Source: VXYL01 sp965199945 (GTDB lineage: Bacteria > Pseudomonadota > Gammaproteobacteria > Pseudomonadales > Azotimanducaceae). Taken from it: a stretch of 64,000 bases of DNA. The stretch lies in NCBI GenBank assembly GCA_965199945.1, contig OZ241354.1, positions 248,001 to 312,000 on the forward strand, read 5' to 3'. Below are positions 22,884 to 31,456 of the stretch, one piece after another (within the stretch, counting starts at the first letter, position 1; each line of letters begins with the position of its first letter). Both the position numbers and the translations under genes were made by a program. The notes beneath the pieces are model-generated. The model worked only from the letters and a program-made list of their open reading frames with translations. It was not told the DNA's origin and did no database searches.

Positions 22884-22964
22884 GTGGGTCTAGGCAGGCA
22901 GCGCAAGCACGAGGAGCCCTCAGCGGGAAGCACAAGTCCAAGGCCAGCTCGGAGGAACATGTGA
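22884..22964 (+). CDS. possible 26-aa leader ORF of the UvrD operon
   Basis: A GTG preceded by AAAGGAGAGCCAA opens a 26-codon frame (MGLGRQRKHEEPSAG... rich in Arg, Ser and Pro). Its stop overlaps the GTG of the next gene. The ribosome site is as good as those of real genes here. It contains a 15-base piece (GGAGCCCTCAGCGGG) shared with the palindromic element at 27443. It could be a true micro-protein, a leader peptide or chance. Confidence 0.3.
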   Translation: MGLGRQRKHEEPSAGSTSPRPARRNM

Positions 22965-23170
22965 GCAGACGCGACCAAACCGACCACGACGTCGTGAAGG
23001 TGCATGTCACCCCGCGTGGCGGCCTCTATGTGAAGGAACGAGAGCTTCTGCGCAGCAAGGGTGCGCGGGAGATGATGGCGAAGATGGCCTCCATCTTGCG
23101 CGAAAATGTTGGCCACCAGAGCGCGGAGCGTCCTCAAGACGGTCGGCAAAGCCGATCCGGCGAGCGGTGA
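22961..23170 (+). CDS. small basic protein, first gene of the UvrD-helicase operon
   Basis: 69 residues from a GTG with GGAGG five bases upstream. The body reads VKVHVTPRGGLYVKERELLRSKGAREMMAKM, a strand-turn-helix pattern rich in Lys, Arg and Glu. I do not recognise a named family. A near-identical but truncated copy is at 21371-21473, which shows that this sequence is a distinct, duplicated unit. Its TGA overlaps the GTG of the membrane protein gene downstream by four bases, so it is translationally coupled to the operon. Confidence 0.6.
   Translation: MSRRDQTDHDVVKVHVTPRGGLYVKERELLRSKGAREMMAKMASILRENVGHQSAERPQDGRQSRSGER
22986..23088 (+). repeat. full copy of the 103-bp duplicated segment
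   Basis: Matches 21371-21473 with five mismatches and lies inside the 69-aa gene. The hicAB and PIN/RHH modules lie between the two copies. Confidence 0.85.
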
Positions 23171-23898
23171 ACCTTGGCCTTCTGCTGATTCCCGCTCTGG
23201 GCGGGTACTACCTGCTCTCCCGTTCGCACATCTCGCGGTACTGGGTCGCAAGGCAGTCCGGTTACAAGCTGTTCTTCTCGGCGGCCATTGCAGGCGCAGT
23301 GCTGCTCGCCGCAGCACGGTTGGTTGCGACCGCCCTGCCTGCTGACATCCTGTCGCCATTCGTCCCCGCATGGCGCGACTACGCCCCATTTGAATACGCC
23401 GGCACGGTCGCGATCAGCGCCATCCTGGCGGTGGCCATTCCATTGGTGACCAATTCGTTCTTCGACAAGAACAAGCGTGCGATGCATGCGGCAACCGCGC
23501 ACGGCGACTTGGTCGAGTGCTTGATTCAAGAGGCCGTGGACTCCAATGGCCGCCAGCTTGTAGAGGTCTCGACCAAAGGCAGCAAGTGCTACATAGGGTT
23601 CGCGCTGGAGAGTGGAGTGGCCGCCGCAGGCGATGCAGACATCGCCATCGTGCCGGTCGCCAGCGGCTACCGCGACAGCGAAACTCGAGAGCTGCGAATC
23701 ACCATGGACTATCTGCCGGCGTTGCAGCAGAGTGATCTCGAAATAGCGGAGTTCCGCGTGGTGATTCCGCTCTCCGAGATTGCGTCGGCTCGCCGCTTCG
23801 ATCCAGATATATACAAGCTCTTTGATCGCCAAGACACCGACAGAGCCGCACCGCCGGCCCCCGAGTCTGAGGCGCAGATCGTGGAGTCGGCGCGATGA
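23167..23898 (+). CDS. membrane protein coupled to the UvrD-like helicase
   Basis: 243 residues. Hydrophobic segments at about residues 3-17, 35-60 and 77-96 anchor it in the membrane. A soluble domain of about 140 residues follows (NKRAMHAATAHGDLVECLIQEAVDSNG..., ITMDYLPALQQSDLEIAEFRVVIP). It starts with GTG overlapping the previous stop, and ends in ATGA with the helicase start, so all three are made together. I do not recognise the soluble domain. A membrane-anchored partner suggests that the helicase acts at, or signals to, the inner membrane. Confidence 0.6.
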   Translation: MNLGLLLIPALGGYYLLSRSHISRYWVARQSGYKLFFSAAIAGAVLLAAARLVATALPADILSPFVPAWRDYAPFEYAGTVAISAILAVAIPLVTNSFFDKNKRAMHAATAHGDLVECLIQEAVDSNGRQLVEVSTKGSKCYIGFALESGVAAAGDADIAIVPVASGYRDSETRELRITMDYLPALQQSDLEIAEFRVVIPLSEIASARRFDPDIYKLFDRQDTDRAAPPAPESEAQIVESAR

Positions 23899-26015
23899 CC
23901 AACATGGCCATGTCCGTGGACTTCCTCTCCGCCTTCGCCCGTCTGCCGGGCCAGCAGCAGCGGGGCGTGCGGGCGCTCATTGCGCGGTTCAACAACGATT
24001 CCGCCGCCAGCGGCTTGAACTACGAGCGCATCAACGGCGCGAAGGATCCCAACATGCGCTCGCTGCGCATCGACCGCGGCTATCGCGCCATCGTGCTGAA
24101 GCCGGCCCGTGGCGATGTCCACATGCTGCTGTGGGCAGACAAGCACGACGACGCCTACGACTGGGCGACGCGCCGCCGCTGCGACGTCAACGCGGAGTCC
24201 GGCGCCGTGCAGGTGTACCTGCCCCAGGACGACGGCCCGGCCGAACCGCTGCCGGCAACCGCCGAACCCGCAGGCGCCTTCGCCGGCTTGAAGGATCGCG
24301 AGCTGATGCGCCTCGGCGTGCCGCAGGCGATGCTGCCGGAAGTGCGGGGCATCGCCGATGCGGATGGCTTGGAGTCCATCGAGAAACGCCTGCCCGAGGA
24401 AGCGCACGACGCGCTGTTCCTCTACCTCGCCGGCGACTCCTACGAAGACTTGGTGCGCGAGCGCGAAGCGCCGCCAACGGTGGACGTGGAGGACTTCACC
24501 GCCGCGCTGCAACGCCCGGAATCGCAGATGCGGTTCGCCGTCGCGGCGGACGAAATGGAACTCGAGGCCATGCTGAACGCGCCGCTGGCGCGGTGGCGCG
24601 TGTTCCTGCACCCCTCCCAGCGGCGACTGGTGGAGCGCGACTGGAACGGGCCGCTGCGAGTGCTCGGCGGCGCTGGCACCGGCAAGACGGTGGCCGCCAT
24701 GCACCGCGCCCGCTACTTGGCGCGAACGCTGCCGGAAGGCCGCATCCTGTTCACCACCTTCACGCGCAATCTGGCGGCGGACATCGAGCACAACCTGGGC
24801 GCCATCTGCACGCCGGAGGAGATGCAGCGCATCGAGGTGACCAATCTAGACCGCTGGGTGGCGCGCTATCTGCGCGGCCAGCGCTATCAGTTCCAACTGC
24901 AGTTCGGACGCTTGAGGGAGGCGTGGCAGATCGCCCTCGACGCTCGGCCGCCAGCGCTGAACCTGCCGGACGCCTTCTACGAGGACGAGTGGGAGCAGGT
25001 GGTTCAAGCCAGTGCGATTGCGGACAAGCAGACATACCTCACCGTCTCCCGCGCCGGCCGCGGCACGCGGCTGAACCGCGCCGACCGGGCGCTCGTCTGG
25101 CCGGTGTTCGAGGAGTACCGCGCCCAGCTTGCCGAACGCGGCGTGAAGGAAGTAGACGACGCCTACCGCGACGCCACGGCGCTGTTGAGCGCGGAGTCGT
25201 CAGATCCGGCCGGCTACGCCGCCGTGATCGTGGACGAAGCACAGGACATGGGCGCACCGGCGTTCCGCCTGCTCCGCGCCATTGCGCCGCCGGGCCGGAA
25301 CGACCTCTTCATCGCCGGCGACGGCCACCAGCGCATCTACGGCCGCCGGCGCGTGGTGCTCGGCCGCTGCGGCATCGACATCCGCGGCCGCTCGCGCAAG
25401 CTGAGACTGAACTACCGCACCACCGAGCAAACCCGCCGCTGGGCCACGGCGCTCTTGGCCGACCGCGACATCGACGATCTCGACGGCGGCGCCGACGACA
25501 GCCACGGCATCCGCTCCCTCACCCGCGGTCCGCGTCCCGAACTCGCCCACTTCGACACCCGCGAGGAACACGACGCGCACTTGTTGGCCTGCATCGGCAA
25601 GCTGGTCGAGGGCGGCGAACCGTTGCGCGGCGCTTGCGTGGCGGCCCGCACCGGCGCCGAACGCGACGCCGCCGCAAACGCGCTGCGCGACGGCGGCTTC
25701 GAGTGCGCCGTGCTCGGCACCAGCGCCACGGACGACGAACAGCGCGGCGACGCCGTGCGCGTGGCCACCATGCACCGCGTCAAGGGCTTGGAGTTCGACC
25801 ATGTGCTGCTCGCCAGCGTCAACGCCGGCCTCGTGCCGTTGCGGGCAAGAGGCGAAGCAGCCGACGCGTCGGCCAAGGAGAACGCGGAAACCGAAGAACG
25901 CGCACTGCTCCACGTCGCCGCCACCCGCGCCAGGAAGAGCTTAACCGTCCTGAGCTTCGGCAGGCCGAGCCGTTTCCTACGACCGCTGGACGCTCAAGAA
26001 GAGACAGGAGGGTAG
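23895..26015 (+). CDS. UvrD/Rep-like helicase with an N-terminal RelE/ParE-like domain
   Basis: 706 residues. The first ~90 (SAFARLPGQQQRGVRALIARF, then MRSLRIDRGYRAIVLKPARG and VHMLLWADKHDDAYDWA) look like a RelE/ParE toxin fold. Superfamily 1 motifs follow: Walker A in LGGAGTGKTVAAMHRA (about 258), motif II VIVDEAQDMGAPAF (about 444), LRLNYRTTEQTRRWA, VATMHRVKGLEFDHVLLA (about 622) and HVAATRARKSLTVLSFG. It should be an ATP-driven 3'-5' DNA or RNA translocase. It is coupled by ATGA to the membrane protein upstream. The toxin-like domain may serve as an RNA- or ribosome-binding module rather than an active toxin. Family confidence is high; the biological role is unknown. Confidence 0.85.
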   Translation: MTNMAMSVDFLSAFARLPGQQQRGVRALIARFNNDSAASGLNYERINGAKDPNMRSLRIDRGYRAIVLKPARGDVHMLLWADKHDDAYDWATRRRCDVNAESGAVQVYLPQDDGPAEPLPATAEPAGAFAGLKDRELMRLGVPQAMLPEVRGIADADGLESIEKRLPEEAHDALFLYLAGDSYEDLVREREAPPTVDVEDFTAALQRPESQMRFAVAADEMELEAMLNAPLARWRVFLHPSQRRLVERDWNGPLRVLGGAGTGKTVAAMHRARYLARTLPEGRILFTTFTRNLAADIEHNLGAICTPEEMQRIEVTNLDRWVARYLRGQRYQFQLQFGRLREAWQIALDARPPALNLPDAFYEDEWEQVVQASAIADKQTYLTVSRAGRGTRLNRADRALVWPVFEEYRAQLAERGVKEVDDAYRDATALLSAESSDPAGYAAVIVDEAQDMGAPAFRLLRAIAPPGRNDLFIAGDGHQRIYGRRRVVLGRCGIDIRGRSRKLRLNYRTTEQTRRWATALLADRDIDDLDGGADDSHGIRSLTRGPRPELAHFDTREEHDAHLLACIGKLVEGGEPLRGACVAARTGAERDAAANALRDGGFECAVLGTSATDDEQRGDAVRVATMHRVKGLEFDHVLLASVNAGLVPLRARGEAADASAKENAETEERALLHVAATRARKSLTVLSFGRPSRFLRPLDAQEETGG

Positions 26016-26021
26016 GCACCG

Positions 26022-26342
26022 ATGTCGACAGAACCGACCGAATTGGAAATCGCATTCCATCACGCAATGGAGGAAATCTACCACCGTGCGAAAGACGAGG
26101 CGGGATACAACGCCACGGTGTTTCGGCGAATGGTGGCTGAGCACGGCGGTGTCGAGACGGCGAGAAGGCTGATCAACGCCAGCAATGTGTCCGACGGCTA
26201 CACTGCCTTGTGGGAGAAAGGGCGTCTGGATCTGACCATGGAAGCAATGCTCGTCGGAAAGCCGGCGTTTCACCCGTTGTTCACCGAAGCCGAGCTGCGG
26301 ATCTGCCAAAAGCGGTTGAAAGAATACGGTTACGACATTTGA
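26022..26342 (+). CDS. 106-aa conserved-looking protein downstream of the UvrD-like helicase
   Basis: Mostly helical: LEIAFHHAMEEIYHRAKDEA, then GYNATVFRRMVAEHGGVETARRLI, then YTALWEKGRLDLTMEAML and FHPLFTEAELRICQKRLKEY. The ATG at 26022 follows AGGAGGG by nine bases and lies six bases after the helicase stop. I recall similar short proteins in many bacterial genomes with no known function. Its position suggests a co-factor of the UvrD operon or of the SNF2 gene 36 bp downstream. Confidence 0.65.
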   Translation: MSTEPTELEIAFHHAMEEIYHRAKDEAGYNATVFRRMVAEHGGVETARRLINASNVSDGYTALWEKGRLDLTMEAMLVGKPAFHPLFTEAELRICQKRLKEYGYDI

Positions 26343-26378
26343 TGCCCGTCTGCGGCTGAACCAAGCCAGAGTTCCGCC

Positions 26379-29294
26379 ATGCAGGCCCAACGCCGCCGCA
26401 AGCCCATCGCACCCGCTCCCGGCGCTCGCATAGTTGTGCGCGACGCCGAGTGGGTGGTGCGGCGCGTGGACATGACCAGCGGCGGGAACCATCAGCTCGC
26501 CTGCACCGGCGTCTCCGAAATCGTGCGCGATCGGCAAGCCGTGTTCTTGAGCGAACTCGAACGCATCGAGGTGCTGGAACCGGAGAACACCCGGTTGGTG
26601 GCGGATCGCTCCCCGGCCTTCGCGGACAGCCTGCTCTACATGGAGAGCCGGCTGCGCCAAGTGGTGGCCAACGACGAGCACATCCACGTGGGCCACGGCG
26701 CGGCCATGGATCTGGTGCCGTACCAACTCGAACCGGCGCGGCAAGCGCTCAGGCAGCCGCGCCAGCGCATCCTCGTCGCGGACGCCGTGGGCCTCGGCAA
26801 GACGCTGGAAGCGGGCATTCTGGTGAGCGAACTCATCGCCCGCGGCCGTGGCCGGCGCATTCTCGTATTGGCGGTGAAAAGCATGCTCGCGCAGTTCCAG
26901 AAGGAATTCTGGAACCGCTTCGCCATTGGCCTCACGCGCCTCGATTCTTCCGGCATTCAGCGCGTGCGGCGCAACGTTCCCGGCAACCACAATCCGTTCC
27001 ACTACTACGACAAGACCATCATCTCCATCGACACTCTGAAGCAGGACGCGGAGTACCGCACCTACTTGGAGAACGCCTATTGGGACATCATCGTCATCGA
27101 CGAAGCGCACAATGTCGCGGACCGCGGCACCGGCTCGCTGCGCAGCCGCCTGGCGAAACTGCTCTCGCGCCGCTCGGATACGCTCATCATGCTCTCCGCC
27201 ACGCCCCACGACGGCCGGGCGCGAAGCTTCGCCAGCTTGATGAACATGCTGGACGCCACCGCGATTGCGGACCCGGACGACTACGAAGCCGAGGACTTCC
27301 GCGACAAAGGGTTGGTGATCCGCCGCTTCAAGAAGGACATACAGCACGAAGTGGAAGGCGCCTTTCAGGATCGGCGCACCTACAGCCTCGAGTTTTCCGC
27401 GTCGGAACCTGAGGAAGCGGCGTACAAAGCGCTGCTAGCCGTGGAGCCCTCAGCGGGGGAGCGCGAGGGGCTTGCCCCTCGCAAGAAGAGAGTGGCGAAC
27501 GAGAGGCGTTCTTCGGCCCGCGATCTCTTCGCGGTGACGTTGGAGAAGGCGCTGTTCTCTTCGCCAGCCGCGTGCGCGGCCACCGTCGACCAGCGCTTGC
27601 GCCGCCGAGAGCGAGAACGCGCCAACGACGCCAACGCGCAGATCGCCGCCGAAGTGCGCACGCTGCAAGCGCTGCGCGAGAAACTCGACGCCATAGGCCC
27701 TGCGGATTTCGCCAAGTACCAAGGTCTGCTGACCGCGCTCCGCAGCGGCGTTGATGCGGACGAACCGCTGCGCTGGCAGCCAACCGAAGCCGAAGACCGC
27801 TTGGCGATCTTCACCGAGCGCATCGAAACGCTGAACTGGCTGGCGGACAACCTGCGGCGGGATCTTCAGCTGCGCGGGAACCAAGTCGAAATCCTGCACG
27901 GCGGCATGAGCGACCTCGAACAGCAGCGCGTGGTGGAGGACTTCGGCAACGCCGCCAAGCCGGTGCGCCTGCTGCTGTGCTCGGACGTCGCCTCGGAAGG
28001 CATCAACCTGCACTACCACTGCCATCGCCTGATCCACTTCGACATGCCGTGGTCGCTGATGGTGTTCGCGCAGCGCAACGGACGCGTGGATCGCTACGGC
28101 CAGGAGCGAACGCCGCAGATCGTCTATCTCACCACGCGCAGCAACAATGACGTGATTCGGGGCGACGTGCGCGTGCTCGAAGTGCTCAAGGCCAAGGACG
28201 AGCAGGCGTACCGCAACATCGGCGACCCCTCCGCCTTCATGAACGTCCACGACATCGAGGAAGAAGAGAAGGTAACGACGCGCTCCATCGCCGCGGGCAC
28301 GAATGCCAAGGCATTCGACGATGCGCTGACTCCAACGAAGAACGAAGGCGACAGCCTGCTCGCGCTGTTCACAAGCGGCGACGCGCCTGTCTCTCACGTG
28401 ATCGAACCGGCACCGCCGCCATCTCTCTACGCCGACGACCTCGCCTACTGCGAAGCCGCCCTGCACCGATTGCGCGACAAGAACGCCGACCTCAGATTCG
28501 ACGCCACCGCCAAAACGCTCACCCTCGACGCGCCCGAAGATCTGCGCCACCGCTTCGCCCAGCAACCTTCCGAAGCCGCGCCGGAGCACTGGCGCTTCGT
28601 GCTCACCACGGCGAGAGACCGCATGGCGGACGCCATCGCCGAGAGCCGCCGCGACGAACGCGCGTGGCCGCGAGAACACTATCTGTGGCGCTTGCATCCG
28701 CTGGTGGAATGGCTGAACGACCGCATGGCCGCCGCCTTCGGCCGCCACGAAGCGCCGGTGCTGGCGGGCGTCCCAGGTCTTGCGCCAACCGAGACGGCGT
28801 TCGTGTTCGCCGGCCTCGTGCCCAACCGCCGCGGCCATCCGCTGCTGCACGAATGGATCGCCGTATGCCGCGAACCGACCGGGTTCGCCGCGCAGCCGTT
28901 CGACACGCTGCGACGGCGCATCGGCCTTGGCGACCGCCACATGCCCAATCGCCAGGAACCCGTGGACGTTGCCGCCTTGGAGCGTCTGCTGCCCGAGGCC
29001 GTGCAGGCCGCGAACGCCTGGTTCGCCAAACGGCGCAACGAGTTCGAGGACGCCATCAACGACAAACTGAACGGGGCAGTTGCCGCGCTGGACGGCTTGA
29101 AGAGCCGGCGGCTGCGCCAACTCGACTTGCGTCTCGATCGCTCAGCGCTCGCCGAACCGCTCAAGGCAGCGCGCCGGAAGTCCGCGGAGAGCGAGATCGA
29201 CGGCATCTTCGGCGACTATTTGCAGTGGATAGAAGACGTGATGACCACGGAAGAGCGGCCTTGGGTATCGGTGGTGTGCGTTCTCGTCGGGTAG
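26379..29294 (+). CDS. SNF2-family helicase (HepA/DrmD-like)
   Basis: 971 residues. Walker A is ADAVGLGKTLEAGILVSEL (about 132-140), DEAH box VIDEAHNVADRG (about 237), LMLSATPHDGR (about 267), and C-terminal lobe motifs CSDVASEGINLHYH (about 533) and FAQRNGRVDRYGQ (about 562). This is the RapA/HepA branch of SNF2 translocases found in DISARM and related systems. The N-terminal ~110 residues are a small beta-rich domain (GARIVVRDAEWVVRRVDM). The C-terminal 350 residues are helical with no nuclease motif visible. A 43-bp palindromic element is embedded in frame at 27443-27485, inserting Ser/Glu/Arg/Pro-rich residues between the helicase lobes. It is collinear with the other defence motors. Confidence 0.85.
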   Translation: MQAQRRRKPIAPAPGARIVVRDAEWVVRRVDMTSGGNHQLACTGVSEIVRDRQAVFLSELERIEVLEPENTRLVADRSPAFADSLLYMESRLRQVVANDEHIHVGHGAAMDLVPYQLEPARQALRQPRQRILVADAVGLGKTLEAGILVSELIARGRGRRILVLAVKSMLAQFQKEFWNRFAIGLTRLDSSGIQRVRRNVPGNHNPFHYYDKTIISIDTLKQDAEYRTYLENAYWDIIVIDEAHNVADRGTGSLRSRLAKLLSRRSDTLIMLSATPHDGRARSFASLMNMLDATAIADPDDYEAEDFRDKGLVIRRFKKDIQHEVEGAFQDRRTYSLEFSASEPEEAAYKALLAVEPSAGEREGLAPRKKRVANERRSSARDLFAVTLEKALFSSPAACAATVDQRLRRRERERANDANAQIAAEVRTLQALREKLDAIGPADFAKYQGLLTALRSGVDADEPLRWQPTEAEDRLAIFTERIETLNWLADNLRRDLQLRGNQVEILHGGMSDLEQQRVVEDFGNAAKPVRLLLCSDVASEGINLHYHCHRLIHFDMPWSLMVFAQRNGRVDRYGQERTPQIVYLTTRSNNDVIRGDVRVLEVLKAKDEQAYRNIGDPSAFMNVHDIEEEEKVTTRSIAAGTNAKAFDDALTPTKNEGDSLLALFTSGDAPVSHVIEPAPPPSLYADDLAYCEAALHRLRDKNADLRFDATAKTLTLDAPEDLRHRFAQQPSEAAPEHWRFVLTTARDRMADAIAESRRDERAWPREHYLWRLHPLVEWLNDRMAAAFGRHEAPVLAGVPGLAPTETAFVFAGLVPNRRGHPLLHEWIAVCREPTGFAAQPFDTLRRRIGLGDRHMPNRQEPVDVAALERLLPEAVQAANAWFAKRRNEFEDAINDKLNGAVAALDGLKSRRLRQLDLRLDRSALAEPLKAARRKSAESEIDGIFGDYLQWIEDVMTTEERPWVSVVCVLVG
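27443..27485 (+). repeat. REP-like palindromic element inside the SNF2 gene
   Basis: Contains a perfect 9-bp stem, GCGAGGGGC-TT-GCCCCTCGC (27463-27482), preceded by GGAGCCCTCAGCGGGGGAGC. Nearly the same sequence surrounds the IS insertion point in the large methyltransferase (2566-2600 joined to 3969-3974), but in another reading frame. The first 15 bases recur at 22914-22928. It adds no stop to either gene. Confidence 0.6.
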
Positions 29295-29393
29295 CGGCGC
29301 GGACTTGGCCGGCGCGGCGCGGGATGGGCAGTCCAGCTCGTCCGCCGTTGGCCGTATTGCAATCGAGGGGCGGATAGGCGCAGTCTCGGCGGC

Positions 29394-30089
29394 ATGAGCG
29401 ATGTGGTCCCGGCACCGGAACGAGAGAGTGCCGTCGATGTCGAAACTCGGCTGCGGCGGCTGTGGAAGGGCACACTGCTGGTGGGCGTGGCGGGCGGCTA
29501 CGCGCTCTTGCTGGCGCTGTTGCTGGTACAGCATGGCTGGCGCTCGGCGTTGCTGGCGCTCTTCTTCGTGGTCGTCGCGCAGGTGCTGCGCTACATCGCC
29601 AACGACGTGGACCGCATTGGCTGGAATCTGTCTCGCGCCAAGGAGAGGGCGGACGCTGGGCAAACGCCAGCGCACGGCGAGGGCGCGGCCCGCTATCAGG
29701 CGCGGCTGTACGGCGGGCTGGTGGCGCTGGTGCAGGTGGTCAACGTCGCGTTGGTGGCGCAGGCGTTCCTGCTCGGCGGCTGGGATCGCGCTCTCGCAAC
29801 GGCGCTGGCGCTGGCGGTTGTCGAGATCCTCTTCGCGCAAGTGCGCAAGGTGAACCGGCAGGTCACCTTCGAGCAGGCCAGCTACGGCTTCAGCGACCGG
29901 GGGCTGCTCGCGGACGGGCCATCTGCCGGCGGGCCGTGGGACGACGCGGCGAACGCGAGGCTTCAGCGCAAGCTCGAGCGGCTGCGCGAGATGGCGGAAG
30001 CTGGCGAGATCTCGGCGAAGGCGTATCGCCGGGAGCGCGACAAGTGGCTCGTTCGCAGCGTGATGCGGGAGGACGCAAAGCGCATTTGA
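29394..30089 (+). CDS. membrane protein with SHOCT-like C-terminus
   Basis: 231 residues. Two pairs of hydrophobic segments (residues 25-45 and 50-66; 103-122 and 126-145) give about four membrane passes. The C-terminal helix LERLREMAEAGEISAKAYRRERDKW resembles a SHOCT motif. It lies about 100 bp after the SNF2 gene on the same strand and marks the right edge of the first defence island. Function unknown. It may be a late member of the island or an ordinary membrane protein. Confidence 0.6.
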   Translation: MSDVVPAPERESAVDVETRLRRLWKGTLLVGVAGGYALLLALLLVQHGWRSALLALFFVVVAQVLRYIANDVDRIGWNLSRAKERADAGQTPAHGEGAARYQARLYGGLVALVQVVNVALVAQAFLLGGWDRALATALALAVVEILFAQVRKVNRQVTFEQASYGFSDRGLLADGPSAGGPWDDAANARLQRKLERLREMAEAGEISAKAYRRERDKWLVRSVMREDAKRI

Positions 30090-30196
30090 CCTGCCCAGTA
30101 CGCAGCCCTGCCGCACCCAAGGGCACATGGGAATCGTGGCGCAATCCGGCGTCGGAACTCGGCGCACGAGCACACGCAAGACAGTAGACTTGCCGC

Positions 30197-31330
30197 ATGG
30201 AAGCCGACAACGGCGGGCAAACGCCACTGGCCCGCGCCGAGTCAATCGCGCCGAAGATCGCCGCCGCGGCGGACGACATCGATGCCCAGCGCGAACTGCC
30301 GCCGGCGATTGCGGACGAGATGAAGGCCCTGGGCCTGTTCCGTCTCCTCGTGCCGCGCTCGGTCGGCGGCGAAGAAGTGGCGTGGCCGGCCTTCTTGGAC
30401 GCCGTGCTTGCCATCGCCTACGCTGACGGCAGCGCCGGCTGGTGCTTCAACCAAGGCGCGGTATTCGCAACCACCTGCTGCCGCGCTCCCACGGCGCTGG
30501 CGCAGGAGGTCTGGAGCGACCCGCGTGTGGTGGTCGCCAACGGGCCGCCACAAGGCGCCGTGGAATCCAAGCCCGTCGCCGGCGGCTACCGCTTGTCCGG
30601 CATGTGGATGTTCTCCAGCGGCTGCCGCCACGCCAACTGGGTCGCGGCTTTGGTGGCCAATCGCGGTTCGCCGCCCTGCCTCCACTTGCTGCCCAGGGAC
30701 GAGGTCGAGTTCGTGGACGTCTGGCAGGTGAAAGGGCTGCGCGGCACCGGCAGCTTCAGCTTCCGCGCCAAGGACGCCTTCGTGCCGGAACATCGCGTCA
30801 TGCGCCTGGACGTGCCGCCGCGGGAACCAGGGCCCATCTACGCGATTCCCCAGGCGCTGCTCTTCGCCTGCGGCTTCGGCTGCGTGGCGCTCGGCGTGGC
30901 GCGCGCTGGCCTCGACGCGACCATCGCCCTGTGCAGCGACAAGAAGCCCCGCTTCGGCTCGCGCCCGCTCTGCGACGATCCGGTGATTCAGCAGCAGGTC
31001 GGCAAGGCGGAGGCGAAATGGCGGGCGGCGAAGGCGCTGCTCCGCACGACGACCGACGGCGTATGGCAGGCCGTGACGGAGAGCAGCCGGATCACCACCG
31101 AGCAGCGCATCGCCCTGCGCATGGCTGGCACCCACGCCATCCGCCAATCGGCCGAAGTCGCGGACATCGCCTACAACTTGAGCGGCTCCACCGCCATCTT
31201 CGCCGACCGCGCCATCCAGCGCCGATTCCAGGACGCCCATGTGATCACCCAGCAGATCCAAGGCCGCGAAGCCCACTACGAGACGGCTGGCCAGTTCTTC
31301 CTGGGCCTTGAACCGCATGGGGTGATCTGA
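30197..31330 (+). CDS. acyl-CoA-dehydrogenase-like flavin-dependent monooxygenase/hydroxylase (HsaA-like)
   Basis: 377 residues with the acyl-CoA dehydrogenase fold. The N-terminal helical domain reads IADEMKALGLFRLLVPRSVGG, the middle beta domain SGMWMFSSGCRHANWV and VKGLRGTGSFSF, and the C-terminal helices end in LSGSTAIFADRAIQRRFQDAHVITQQIQ. The G-S-A-G-W-C-F-N and late F-D-H-like segments are typical of the reduced-flavin-dependent hydroxylase subgroup rather than true dehydrogenases. The substrate cannot be told. It is a metabolic gene bordering the defence island, upstream of a biotin-dependent carboxylase subunit. Confidence 0.8.
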   Translation: MEADNGGQTPLARAESIAPKIAAAADDIDAQRELPPAIADEMKALGLFRLLVPRSVGGEEVAWPAFLDAVLAIAYADGSAGWCFNQGAVFATTCCRAPTALAQEVWSDPRVVVANGPPQGAVESKPVAGGYRLSGMWMFSSGCRHANWVAALVANRGSPPCLHLLPRDEVEFVDVWQVKGLRGTGSFSFRAKDAFVPEHRVMRLDVPPREPGPIYAIPQALLFACGFGCVALGVARAGLDATIALCSDKKPRFGSRPLCDDPVIQQQVGKAEAKWRAAKALLRTTTDGVWQAVTESSRITTEQRIALRMAGTHAIRQSAEVADIAYNLSGSTAIFADRAIQRRFQDAHVITQQIQGREAHYETAGQFFLGLEPHGVI

Positions 31331-31456
31331 AGGCGTCTGGCGTCATCCGCAACGCCGTTGGTCGAGAGACCCAACCGGCATGTGCGACAATGATTGCGAT
31401 TGGCTCGGTGCCGCAACGGCTTGGCGGTGGCGGGCAGGCTTACGAAGAGGGAGGAC

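Noticed and set aside
26379..29294. Fused nuclease in the first SNF2 helicase
   Set aside because: The C-terminal 350 residues show no D...E-x-K or HKD pattern, so I did not call one.
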